From an uncultured Bacteroidales bacterium (GTDB lineage: Bacteria; Bacteroidota; Bacteroidia; Bacteroidales; Porphyromonadaceae): 9,673 bases of DNA. Shown piece by piece: positions 1 to 6,622 of the stretch. Both the position numbers and the translations under genes were made by a program. The notes below the pieces were generated by a model. That model saw only the letters and a list, made by a program, of their open reading frames with translations. It had not been told where the DNA came from and did not search any database. How positions within the stretch are numbered: position 1 is the first letter of the stretch; every line of letters starts with the position of its first letter. The stretch spans positions 1-9,673 of the forward strand of contig CABTZX010000048.1 of assembly GCA_902489445.1 (NCBI GenBank), in the 5' to 3' direction.

Positions 1-44
1 AAAGTCTATAGAGTATTTTCCAAAAGTCTATAGACTTTTCTCTG
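1..44. repeat. 22-bp tandem repeat array, left edge (two units)
   Basis: Two consecutive units start with AAAGTCTATAGA, at 1 and 23, exactly 22 bp apart. The first continues GTATTTTCC; the second forms a perfect 18-bp palindrome, AAAAGTCTATAGACTTTT (22-39). The array is cut by the window edge, so more units may lie to the left. The first 21 bases are identical to 9649-9669 at the right edge. There is no protein or spacer structure, and a unit this short does not fit a CRISPR array. The function is unknown; paired binding sites for a dimeric DNA-binding protein are one reading, since 22 bp is about two helical turns. Confidence 0.85.
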
Positions 45-82
45 ACCGCACCGTACAAACGCTCCGTTCCCTCCCTTCCTCC

Positions 83-204
83 GCTCCGATTCTTTCGTAA
101 AAACGATCCGTCACCTTTGATCCGACGTTCGAGGGCCTACGAATAAACGCCCCCGTTACCTAGCATCCTCTGCTCCGACTTTTTCATATAAATGATCTGT
201 ATCC
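83..204. repeat. Degenerate direct repeat pair (83-115 and 172-204)
   Basis: Both copies run GCTCCGA-(T-rich)-TC[G/A]T-A-rich-A[C/T]GA-TC[C/T]GT-CC, 33 bp long, identical at 25 positions. Each holds a tiny inverted repeat, TCGT-AAAA-ACGA in one and TCAT-ATAA-ATGA in the other, so the one changed base pair is changed on both sides. The evidence is weak because the stem is only 4 bp. The function is unknown. Confidence 0.4.
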
Positions 205-491
205 TCGCATGCTCCGATAGATCTACTCTCATACCCCGATCTGTATTATTCCGCACTCAGCTCTCACATCACTCATCCTGTATTTAAATTCTGGCAAGCT
301 CCGTTGCGGTGCTACGGGCTCTGGTCGTCAAATCATAGGGATATACGGCTCTCTTTATTCGGATTCACCCGTTATTTATCACTATTGATTCGGTGGTAAA
401 AAGGCGATAATCGGTGAGGGGAAGAGGGGATGTGCGTTGCGGAAAGAGCGGATTTGTTGCTCCGGTTATCCGATAGTTTACGTGAAGGGCG

Positions 492-499
492 TATCTTTG
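492..499 (+). promoter_or_regulatory. Candidate -7 box for pfkA-mutY
   Basis: TATCTTTG matches the Bacteroidetes -7 consensus TAnnTTTG. It lies about 190 nt upstream of the pfkA start, implying a long leader. No matching -33 TTTG lies at the usual 19-21 bp spacing, so this is only a candidate. Confidence 0.25.
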
Positions 500-546
500 T
501 TGAAGAAATGGAGTGTGGGCATCGCTCATTTCGTTAGGAAGAGTGC

Positions 547-562
547 ATTCTCTATAGGGAAT
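547..562. repeat. Isolated CTATAG-centred near-palindrome
   Basis: ATTCTCTATAGGGAAT is a 16-bp inverted repeat with one mismatched pair, centred on CTATAG like the 22-bp repeat units at both window edges, but with different outer arms. It may be a relative of those units or a separate operator upstream of pfkA; chance is not excluded. Confidence 0.3.
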
Positions 563-685
563 GGTGTCGCGAGGAAAGATAAGGAGCCGCACTATTTGAC
601 TTGGCGCTGATACGCAAGAATAAGGAAGCTCACCGCTCGCGAGACGGGATTGATAAGAAGAAAAGGCTATCGTAAAGAGATAAAT

Positions 686-1678
686 ATGAGTGCAAACGGA
701 GCAATACGATGTGTGGGACTGCTCACTTCGGGCGGAGATGCGCCCGGAATGAATGCGGCCATTCGCGCGGTAACCCGTGCGGCCATTTACCGCGGCATAC
801 GGGTGAAAGCTATTTACAAGGGGTATCAGGGAATTATCGAAGGGCTGTTCAAGGAATTCCGCACCGAAGATGTGAGCAATATCATCCAGCGGGGCGGCAC
901 TATATTGAAAACGGCTCGGTGCGACGAGTTCCGTACGCCCGAGGGACGTAAAGCCGCCTACGCGAATTTACGTGCTCAGGGCATTGATGCACTTGCGGTA
1001 ATTGGCGGCGACGGATCGCTTGCCGGAGCCCGTTTATTGGCTCAGGAGCACAACTTCCCAATTGTTGGCGTGCCGGCAACTATAGATAACGACCTGCAGG
1101 GCACGGACATCACCATCGGCTACACTACTGCGCTCAACACAATTGTAGAGGCTGTGGACAAAATCAGGGATACGGCATCGTCCCACAATCGGCTATTCTT
1201 TGTAGAAGTGATGGGTAGAGAGGCGGGCTTTCTTGCGCTCAACGGGGCAATTGCAAGCGGATGCGAAGCAGCCATTATCCCCGAAATGCATCATACAACC
1301 GAACATCTAGAGAAAAGCATCCGCAGCGGATTCCGGAAAACCAAGAGCAGTAGCATCGTATTGGTAACGGAAAGCAACGAGGAAGGTGGCGGAGCGATGG
1401 CAGCTGCGGCACACGTGAAGGAACGCTTCCCCGATTACGACGTGCGGGTAACCATATTAGGCCATATCCAGCGCGGTGGCAGTCCGTGCGCCACAGACAG
1501 AATTATGGCGAGCCGTATGGGTGTTGCCGCCATTGAAGCACTGCTGGAAGATCAGCGGAACGTGATGATCGGGTACGATCACGATGAAATTGTCTACGTT
1601 CCGTTCGTAAAGGCGATCAAGGATCATAAGCCTGTTCCCTCCAAATTATTGGATATAGTAAGCATTCTATCCATATAA
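686..1678 (+). CDS. pfkA: 6-phosphofructokinase
   Basis: Cytosolic glycolytic enzyme that phosphorylates fructose 6-phosphate to fructose 1,6-bisphosphate. The 330-residue product has the usual family length. Visible motifs are TSGGDAPGMN near residues 14-23 (nucleotide binding), GGDGS at 107-111, TIDND at 132-136 with D134 as the catalytic base, MGREAG at 176-181 and HIQRGGSP at 260-267. The Gly in GGDG points to ATP as donor rather than pyrophosphate (Asp there in PPi enzymes). The residue before TIDND is Ala (131) where ATP enzymes usually have Gly and PPi enzymes Lys. The ATG at 686 was chosen because homologues begin just before the GILTSGGD strand; the frame is open back to a TTG at 650, which would add a basic 12-residue stretch not typical of the family. 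Its stop codon directly abuts the mutY start in the same frame. Confidence 0.95.
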   Translation: MSANGAIRCVGLLTSGGDAPGMNAAIRAVTRAAIYRGIRVKAIYKGYQGIIEGLFKEFRTEDVSNIIQRGGTILKTARCDEFRTPEGRKAAYANLRAQGIDALAVIGGDGSLAGARLLAQEHNFPIVGVPATIDNDLQGTDITIGYTTALNTIVEAVDKIRDTASSHNRLFFVEVMGREAGFLALNGAIASGCEAAIIPEMHHTTEHLEKSIRSGFRKTKSSSIVLVTESNEEGGGAMAAAAHVKERFPDYDVRVTILGHIQRGGSPCATDRIMASRMGVAAIEALLEDQRNVMIGYDHDEIVYVPFVKAIKDHKPVPSKLLDIVSILSI

Positions 1679-2749
1679 GTGATTTGCACGGAGCAAACTT
1701 TGCACGATATTCACGCTGCGCTTATTGACTGGTACGGAACGCATAAGCGCGCACTTCCATGGCGCGAAACGCGAGATCCCTATCTCATATGGGTTTCGGA
1801 GGTTATTTTGCAACAAACTCGTGTGGTGCAGGGAACCGATTACTACCATCGTTTTGTGTCGCAATTCCCTACGGTAACTGCATTGGCAGCAGCCGATCTT
1901 GATGAAGTTCTGAGCCTTTGGCAGGGACTGGGGTACTATTCGCGTGCTCGCAATATGCATAGGGCGGCACAAGTTGTAGCCAATGAGCGGGACGGTATAT
2001 TCCCAAAGGATTACAAAACGCTACTCACGCTGCCCGGCGTGGGGGATTATACGGCAGCGGCTGTATCTTCGTTTGCGACAGATGCGCCACATGCCGCCGT
2101 GGACGGCAATCTGCTTCGAGTGGTATCGCGCTTGTTGGGCTCAAGATTAGCTATCGATTTGCCAGAAGGAAAGGCATTTGTAAAGCAATTTGTACAGAGT
2201 TTGGTCGAATTAGGACGCTCAGCGGAAGTCAATCAATCGCTAATGGAACTCGGTGCATTAATATGTTTGCCACGGGAGGCACTCTGCGCAGAATGCCCGC
2301 TGGCGGAGTTTTGTGCCGTAACCGGTACAGGACGCGAAACGGAACTACCGCTCAAGAGCAGAAAAGTATCGGTAAAACCGCGCTATATGCTCTATCTGTT
2401 AGCGGAAACCGAGTATGGCGAGATTTGGCTCCGACGGCGCGAAGGAAAGGATATATGGCGCGGATTGTACGAAATGCCCCTTTACGAAGCGGAAAGCGCA
2501 ATATCCGCGGAAACGGTAACAAATATTGTAGCCGAGCAGTGGGGAGTTACTATCGCCGAAGCACTTACGGGCGAGCAACGGCAATACAAGCATCGTTTGT
2601 CGCACCGGCTGCTGGATATCATTGTGGTAAAGGCTCGCGTGCCGAAAAACGTTCCTATATTCAAGGGATTTATCTCGGTAAAGCACGATGATATCACTAC
2701 CTACGGAATGCCCATCGTACTATCCAAAGCGATCGAAGATCTGCTCTAA
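1679..2749 (+). CDS. mutY: A/G-specific adenine glycosylase
   Basis: Base-excision repair enzyme that removes adenine mispaired with 8-oxoguanine. The 356-residue product has the full MutY layout: an HhH-GPD domain with SEVILQQTRVVQ (E41 is the catalytic glutamate), the hairpin LPGVGDYTAAA at 118-128 (Y124), and VDGNLLRV with D142; an iron-sulfur cluster loop with C196, C203, C206 and C212 in the canonical CX6CX2CX5C spacing; then a C-terminal NUDIX-like lesion-recognition domain from about 232, including IWRGLYEMPL and KHRLSHRLL. The start is a GTG immediately after the pfkA TAA; no earlier start is possible in this frame, and a TTG at 1700 is an alternative. It is probably translated from the pfkA transcript by coupling. 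Its 3' end overlaps the convergent Fur-family gene by 4 nt, and no terminator hairpin is visible. Confidence 0.95.
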   Translation: MICTEQTLHDIHAALIDWYGTHKRALPWRETRDPYLIWVSEVILQQTRVVQGTDYYHRFVSQFPTVTALAAADLDEVLSLWQGLGYYSRARNMHRAAQVVANERDGIFPKDYKTLLTLPGVGDYTAAAVSSFATDAPHAAVDGNLLRVVSRLLGSRLAIDLPEGKAFVKQFVQSLVELGRSAEVNQSLMELGALICLPREALCAECPLAEFCAVTGTGRETELPLKSRKVSVKPRYMLYLLAETEYGEIWLRRREGKDIWRGLYEMPLYEAESAISAETVTNIVAEQWGVTIAEALTGEQRQYKHRLSHRLLDIIVVKARVPKNVPIFKGFISVKHDDITTYGMPIVLSKAIEDLL

Positions 2750-3159
2750 CGGCAGGAAGGGCATATTCCGATCACAACGATGTTATAGTCCAGTGCCTTA
2801 AAGCCTTCGGGCAAATTCAATGGCGGGATGCGTACGCTCTCCACACAATAGGTTTTGCCGCACTTGCTGCAACTGAAATGTATATGCCTAATAAGGGGAG
2901 TTCCTTGCTCAAACGAGGTTGCGGCGTACTTGAATAACCCATTGGCATCGGTAATGCGATGGACGGCTCCAACCGATTCCAATACACGTAAAACGCGCAA
3001 CACGGTACTTTTGTCCGTCGCATCTGCCAATAATTCGATATCCGCCATCGTGAGCGCTTCATCGGAAGAAGCAAGCGTTTCGTAGATATGCCGGCGAATA
3101 GGCGTCAATCGCAGGCCACGGCTCTTAAAAAGGGCTTCTAATTTATCCGTATCAGGCAT
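2746..3159 (-). CDS. Fur-family metal-responsive transcriptional regulator
   Basis: A 137-residue Fur superfamily protein. Residues 5-75 form the winged helix, with the recognition region TVLRVLRVLESVGAVHRI; residues 80-137 form the dimerisation and metal domain. Visible metal ligands are H92 and H94 (HIHF), a structural zinc site made of CSKC (C97, C100) and CPSC (C133, C136), plus C105. Which metal it senses cannot be read from the sequence; Zur-like zinc sensing is my guess because it is co-transcribed with a Zn/Cd/Pb-type ATPase. The ATG at 3159 gives a typical N-terminus and overlaps the ATPase stop by 8 nt; the frame extends to a GTG at 3180, which is less likely. Such proteins normally repress when metal-bound, which is the opposite of what an efflux gene needs. 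A palindrome upstream of the operon (5214-5228) is a candidate operator. Confidence 0.9.
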   Translation of the reverse strand: MPDTDKLEALFKSRGLRLTPIRRHIYETLASSDEALTMADIELLADATDKSTVLRVLRVLESVGAVHRITDANGLFKYAATSFEQGTPLIRHIHFSCSKCGKTYCVESVRIPPLNLPEGFKALDYNIVVIGICPSCR

Positions 3160-5161
3160 ATTGCTTGTAGTGCAAAGCACGCAAACTATTCAAAATGGCT
3201 AATAGAGTTACGCCCACATCAGCAAGGATAGCCCACCAGAGCTGTGCGGCACCCAATGCTGCGAAAAGCATCACAACGAGCTTAACTGCAAGAGCGAAGA
3301 CGATGTTTTCCACTACGATTTTGTAGGTATATCGGGCAATATCGACCGCCACAACTGTACGATAGGGATCATCGCTCTGTATCACCACATCGGCAACTTC
3401 TATAGTAGTATCGCTACCGATGCCCCCCATAGCGAAAGATATATCTGCCAGAGCCATAACCGGAGCATCGTTCAGTCCGTCTCCCACAAAGGCAATTCCG
3501 CTATTCGTATCGCGCAGTTTCTCGATTTCAGCTATTTTACCGTCCGGGAGCAGGCTGCCAATCGCGTGATCTATTCCCAATTCGTTACCAACGGCAGCAA
3601 CCGTTTCCTTATTATCACCGGAAAGCATTACCGTTTGGTATCCGCGCTTCCGCAAGCCGTCAATAGTGGGGCGTGACGTTTCTTTTACCTTATCGGCTAA
3701 CAAAAGGCTCATTACGTGCCGTCCGGATAGAGCAATCAGTATTTTACTTCCTGCTTTTTCGGCGCATTCAACTACCGATACACCGAATTTCTCTAACAGT
3801 TTTTTGTTCCCCACGAGCACTTCTTCGCCTTTTCCCGTTACGGCGCGCATTCCAAGTCCGGTTATTTCCTCTGTTTGTAGGGTCGAATCCGCAACAACGC
3901 CTTGTTCCTCCGCATAACGAACAATAGCTTTGGCAATAGGATGGGTACTTTGTCCCTCCGCCGTAGCCGTATAGGCAAGTATTTGCGCTACATCCAAATC
4001 ATCGGCGTGCCGAATTGCTTCGCGAACGGAGAAGGAGCCTTCCGTCAGCGTACCGGTTTTATCGAATACGAATGTACGGATATGGCGCAAACGATCTAAG
4101 AAGAGCGCGCCCTTAAAGAGCAATCCTTTGCGGGAAGCCGCCCCTACACCTCCAAAGAAGCTAAGCGGCACGCTGATCACTAGAGCACAGGGGCACGACG
4201 CTACCAGGAATACCAATCCGTTGTAGAGATGTTGCCGAAACGCGTATTCACCATTAGTGAAAAGAGCATAGAGGTAAGGCACGAACGTGACTAATAGGGC
4301 TATACCTACCACTATTGGAGTATAAATTCGGGCAAAACGCCGTATGAACCGCTCCGTATCGGGCTTGCGTTCGGAGCTATGTTCCACCATATTAACGATA
4401 CGCGATAGCGTACTATCCTCAAAAGGCTTACGCACAAGCACATCAACCGGCTTGGAGAGCACGATAGCGCCCGCAGGAACCTCATCTCCGGTGGTAAGAT
4501 CAACCGGAATGCTTTCACCGGTCAAAGAGGCATAATCAAAGGTTCCGCCTTCTGAAGCTATAGAGGCATCCAAAGCGAGCCGATCTCCCGGTAGCAGACG
4601 CAACCTATCGCCCACAGAGCAATCCTTTGCCAAGCGCGTTTCCGTACCTTGCGGTGTAACGAGGGTAACCGTTTTCGGGCGAATATCGATAAGCTGTTTA
4701 ATGTTCCGATGCGCCTTTGCCGAAGCCCTGTCCTGGAGCCATTCGCCAATGTTGTATAGTAGCATGAGCAAAACCGATTCGTGGTACTCGCCAATAGCGA
4801 AAGCAGCAATCGTTGCCACGGACATCAGCATCAGTTCGTTGAATAGGTCACGATGCTCAAAGGCGAGCTCCAGCCCCTCACGAATTACCTGATATCCAAC
4901 GGGAAGATATGCCAAAATGGAAAGCCCCAGGATAATCGCTTCGCGATAAGGTATAGATGTTTTGTCCTTGGACCAATAATCGAATGCCACGCTAAGGAGC
5001 AACAGCACTACCGAAAGTACAATTTTGATGAGAAAACTCTTGCCCTGCTCTTCCTCACCATGTGTATGCTCGTGACCGTGATCGTGCCCTGCGTGAGCCG
5101 AGCAGCAACCCACTGCGTGGGATTTTTCAGAATGCTTTTGCGTCATACCGGATTGTTTCAT
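3152..5161 (-). CDS. zntA: P1B-2 type heavy-metal (Zn/Cd/Pb) translocating ATPase
   Basis: Inner-membrane ATP-driven exporter of soft divalent cations, 669 residues. In order: a His-rich N-tail (eight His between residues 10 and 34, plus CC at 19-20) instead of the common HMA ferredoxin-like domain; about eight membrane segments (near 43-60, 74-92, 108-123, 127-141, 283-300, 313-340, 616-636, 641-660); the actuator TGES at 214-217; the metal-path CPC at 323-325; phosphorylation DKTGT with D367; nucleotide-domain HP at 407-408; and the hinge GDGLNDAP at 560-567. The class call rests on K627 (FALAVK) and D648 (LADVG) in the last two helices, the signature of P1B-2 Zn2+/Cd2+/Pb2+ pumps; copper pumps have other residues there. 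The ATG at 5161 was chosen; a second ATG five codons on is possible. It heads an operon with the Fur-family gene. The symbol is by family resemblance; cadA would be equally fair. Confidence 0.93.
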   Translation of the reverse strand: MKQSGMTQKHSEKSHAVGCCSAHAGHDHGHEHTHGEEEQGKSFLIKIVLSVVLLLLSVAFDYWSKDKTSIPYREAIILGLSILAYLPVGYQVIREGLELAFEHRDLFNELMLMSVATIAAFAIGEYHESVLLMLLYNIGEWLQDRASAKAHRNIKQLIDIRPKTVTLVTPQGTETRLAKDCSVGDRLRLLPGDRLALDASIASEGGTFDYASLTGESIPVDLTTGDEVPAGAIVLSKPVDVLVRKPFEDSTLSRIVNMVEHSSERKPDTERFIRRFARIYTPIVVGIALLVTFVPYLYALFTNGEYAFRQHLYNGLVFLVASCPCALVISVPLSFFGGVGAASRKGLLFKGALFLDRLRHIRTFVFDKTGTLTEGSFSVREAIRHADDLDVAQILAYTATAEGQSTHPIAKAIVRYAEEQGVVADSTLQTEEITGLGMRAVTGKGEEVLVGNKKLLEKFGVSVVECAEKAGSKILIALSGRHVMSLLLADKVKETSRPTIDGLRKRGYQTVMLSGDNKETVAAVGNELGIDHAIGSLLPDGKIAEIEKLRDTNSGIAFVGDGLNDAPVMALADISFAMGGIGSDTTIEVADVVIQSDDPYRTVVAVDIARYTYKIVVENIVFALAVKLVVMLFAALGAAQLWWAILADVGVTLLAILNSLRALHYKQYA

Positions 5162-5194
5162 ATTCTTTTTCTGCCTTTTCTTTGTTTACGCAGG

Positions 5195-5202
5195 CAAAGA
5201 TA
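5195..5202 (-). promoter_or_regulatory. Candidate -7 box of the ATPase-Fur operon
   Basis: Reading the minus strand, TATCTTTG matches the Bacteroidetes TAnnTTTG box, 33 nt upstream of the ATPase ATG. No -33 TTTG is found 19-21 bp further up; that position is occupied by the palindrome at 5214-5228, as expected if the promoter is controlled there. Confidence 0.55.
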
Positions 5203-5213
5203 TACGGCTTAAT

Positions 5214-5228
5214 TGCAACCGGGTTGCA
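5214..5228. promoter_or_regulatory. Palindromic candidate operator for the Fur-family regulator
   Basis: TGCAACCGGGTTGCA is a perfect 7-1-7 inverted repeat in the 74-bp gap between the nitroreductase stop and the ATPase start. It sits 11 bp upstream of the candidate -7 box and therefore covers the -33 region. Fur-family dimers bind palindromes of about this size. A terminator for the nitroreductase is less likely: the loop would be short and no T-run follows. Confidence 0.5.
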
Positions 5229-5235
5229 CAAGGAG

Positions 5236-5817
5236 CTATGGAACAATCAGATCCTCGGCAAGGCGCTTTGGCACGTGATGTACATCATCTTGCGTACGCC
5301 AGTAGCGCACACTACCGTCGGCGATCAGGTCTTCCACAACAAACTGTTCCATTCCTTTGCCCACGGCAATTACGGAAAGCGGCGAAAAACGCTCAGGAAT
5401 GGATAGTTCGGTAACCAATTTAGCAGCCTCAAAGGCTTGAATTACGCAACAGCTCCAATCCTCTGCGGAAGCCTGCATCAGAAATGCCTCCAATTGAATG
5501 CCTTCGTCAAATCGCGCCGAGGTAGCGATATCGGTATCTACTAACTGAATAACCAGCGCTGTTGGACGTTCGCCTTCCGCGGGGCCGTTCCAATCTTTCA
5601 AGTATCCTGCCCATCGTAACAGCGGATAAACGCTATTTAATTCGTCGGGGTCGGTAACTATTTTGTACTTCAAGGGTTGCGTATTGCGAGCCGAGGGCGT
5701 ATAGCGGAGGGCTCCTATCCAGCGGCGAAGGCTTTCTTCCGGAACCTTTACCGATTCATCGAACCGACGCGTGGAGCGTGTACGCTTGAGCAATTCCAAT
5801 ATTTCGTTTCGTTCCAT
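5236..5817 (-). CDS. Nitroreductase family protein
   Basis: A 193-residue FMN-dependent oxidoreductase of the nitroreductase fold, presumably cytosolic; the physiological substrate is unknown. Expected flavin-phosphate contacts are RSTRRF (14-19) near the N-terminus and SARNTQPLKY (42-51). The middle has RWAGYLKDWNGPAEGERP (68-85) and the end has YW-n-VHHVPKR (172-185), both of which I recall from a nitroreductase subgroup common in Bacteroidales. Length is normal for the short members of the family and the frame is intact. The ATG at 5817 sits 46 nt from the 22-bp repeat array. It is read in the same direction as the ATPase operon downstream, but the 74-bp gap holds that operon's own promoter-like sequences, so I treat it as a separate unit. 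Confidence 0.88.
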   Translation of the reverse strand: MERNEILELLKRTRSTRRFDESVKVPEESLRRWIGALRYTPSARNTQPLKYKIVTDPDELNSVYPLLRWAGYLKDWNGPAEGERPTALVIQLVDTDIATSARFDEGIQLEAFLMQASAEDWSCCVIQAFEAAKLVTELSIPERFSPLSVIAVGKGMEQFVVEDLIADGSVRYWRTQDDVHHVPKRLAEDLIVP

Positions 5818-5863
5818 AGGGTTATTTATTCTTGTTATTTGCTTCTGTACGACCTGTCCGGCA

Positions 5864-5951
5864 ATACCTATATACCTTTCAATTGATAGGTATATACCTT
5901 TTGAGCAATAGGTATATACATATCATCCGATACCTATATACCTTTCGTGAG
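5864..5951. repeat. 22-bp tandem repeat array (four units), TATATA core
   Basis: Four units begin at 5864, 5886, 5908 and 5930, exactly 22 bp apart. Units 1 and 4 share ATACCTATATACCTTTC; unit 2 is ATAGGTATATACCTTTT; unit 3 is ATAGGTATATACATATC. The last five or six bases of each unit are not conserved. Unit 2 contains the 12-bp palindrome AGGTATATACCT. The array fills almost all of the gap between the wbqC stop (5 bp away) and the nitroreductase start. On the minus strand the units have the same AAAG-N8-GTAT frame as the arrays at the window edges. The function is unknown. Confidence 0.9.
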
Positions 5952-5956
5952 GCACG

Positions 5957-6622
5957 TTACTTGATGCTCGGGCAAAGGTCCATCATATCGTATTGTTGTT
6001 TCAGTATGAGCCGCGCCTCCGGACCCATATTAAAGAGTAAATCGAGGATGCTAAGGTTCGGGACAAAGCGTTCCTGTCCCTCGAACAACTGATAGTAAGG
6101 CACGGGCGCAAAGTCTTTTCGCATAACGAGGTATGAAGGATCGAAAAGCGCTCTGTAGTCAGGTTCTGCCGAAGCTCTGTACTCAGCGCAAAGCCCGTAC
6201 CGAAGGGGCAACTGCATCAAGCGAGCCACCGCCTCAATAAGCGCTATGCAGAAGTCGAACAAATACCGAAACGCGCCCTTTTCATAGAGGGGTGCGAGCG
6301 TATCGATGTAATATTCGTAATAGGGAGTACGGTTGTAACAGCTCTTTATGGCCTGCAAATGGCGAGACTGCCACCTGTCGTGCGGAGAGATCTCCACTTG
6401 GCGGATGGGACACGCTTCCGCGGCTCCCTGCTTGACCGGTACCGTTAGCTCAATAACACCCTGTGGACTGAGTAAACGGCACCGATTGCGCCACGTTTGC
6501 TTTACATAATGCTCGGCAGCATCTATCTCGGCATCTCCGCACGCAAGTAGCGTAAAATACTCAACGCTCGGTGCATAACCGATAGGGAGGAGTAGCCTCT
6601 GTTCAATCGAGTTTCTGCCCAT
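5957..6622 (-). CDS. WbqC-family protein
   Basis: A 221-residue member of the WbqC-like family, whose biochemical role is poorly defined; some members sit in polysaccharide or glycolipid gene clusters. Recognisable family stretches are LLLPIGYAPSVEYFTLL near the N-terminus, HYVKQTWRNRC (38-48), a WQSRHLQAIKSCYNRTPYYE run (84-103), FRYLFDFC (118-125), and a C-terminal FVPNLSILDLLFNMGPEA (186-203). There is no signal peptide or membrane segment, so it is probably cytosolic. The ATG at 6622 lies inside the end of lepB, giving a 20-nt overlap; no later ATG would keep the conserved N-terminus, so the overlapping start is preferred. Last gene of the dapB-lepB-wbqC unit, and that order is one I associate with Bacteroidetes. 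Confidence 0.88.
   Translation of the reverse strand: MGRNSIEQRLLLPIGYAPSVEYFTLLACGDAEIDAAEHYVKQTWRNRCRLLSPQGVIELTVPVKQGAAEACPIRQVEISPHDRWQSRHLQAIKSCYNRTPYYEYYIDTLAPLYEKGAFRYLFDFCIALIEAVARLMQLPLRYGLCAEYRASAEPDYRALFDPSYLVMRKDFAPVPYYQLFEGQERFVPNLSILDLLFNMGPEARLILKQQYDMMDLCPSIK

Larger units (their letters stand above)
45..685. other. Non-coding region upstream of pfkA
   Basis: No credible gene is seen. The hexamer GCTCCG occurs six times (61, 83, 172, 211, 298, 459). Two longer stretches, 83-115 and 172-204, match at 25 of 33 positions with an 89-bp offset, and 211-252 looks like a third, more diverged copy ending in GATCTGTAT. A 75-codon minus-strand open frame at 365-592 resembles nothing I know and is taken as chance. 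A CTATAG-centred near-palindrome lies at 547-562. The leader of pfkA must lie in this region. Confidence 0.6.

Noticed and set aside
365..592. 75-codon minus-strand open frame upstream of pfkA
   Set aside because: No recognisable family, no start signal, no operon partner, and it lies over a region of degenerate repeats and a palindrome; most likely chance.
650..685. N-terminal extension of pfkA from the TTG at 650
   Set aside because: It adds a basic tail absent from the family; the ATG at 686 matches where homologues begin.
4312..4518. Shadow open frames inside the ATPase and other genes
   Set aside because: They lie antisense or out of frame within well-supported genes and show no family features.
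5214..5228. Rho-independent terminator after the nitroreductase
   Set aside because: The stem would have at most five to six usable pairs and is followed by ATTAAGCC, not a T-run.
5864..5951. CRISPR array
   Set aside because: Units are 22 bp in total with only 5-6 variable bases, leaving no room for spacers, and no cas genes are present.
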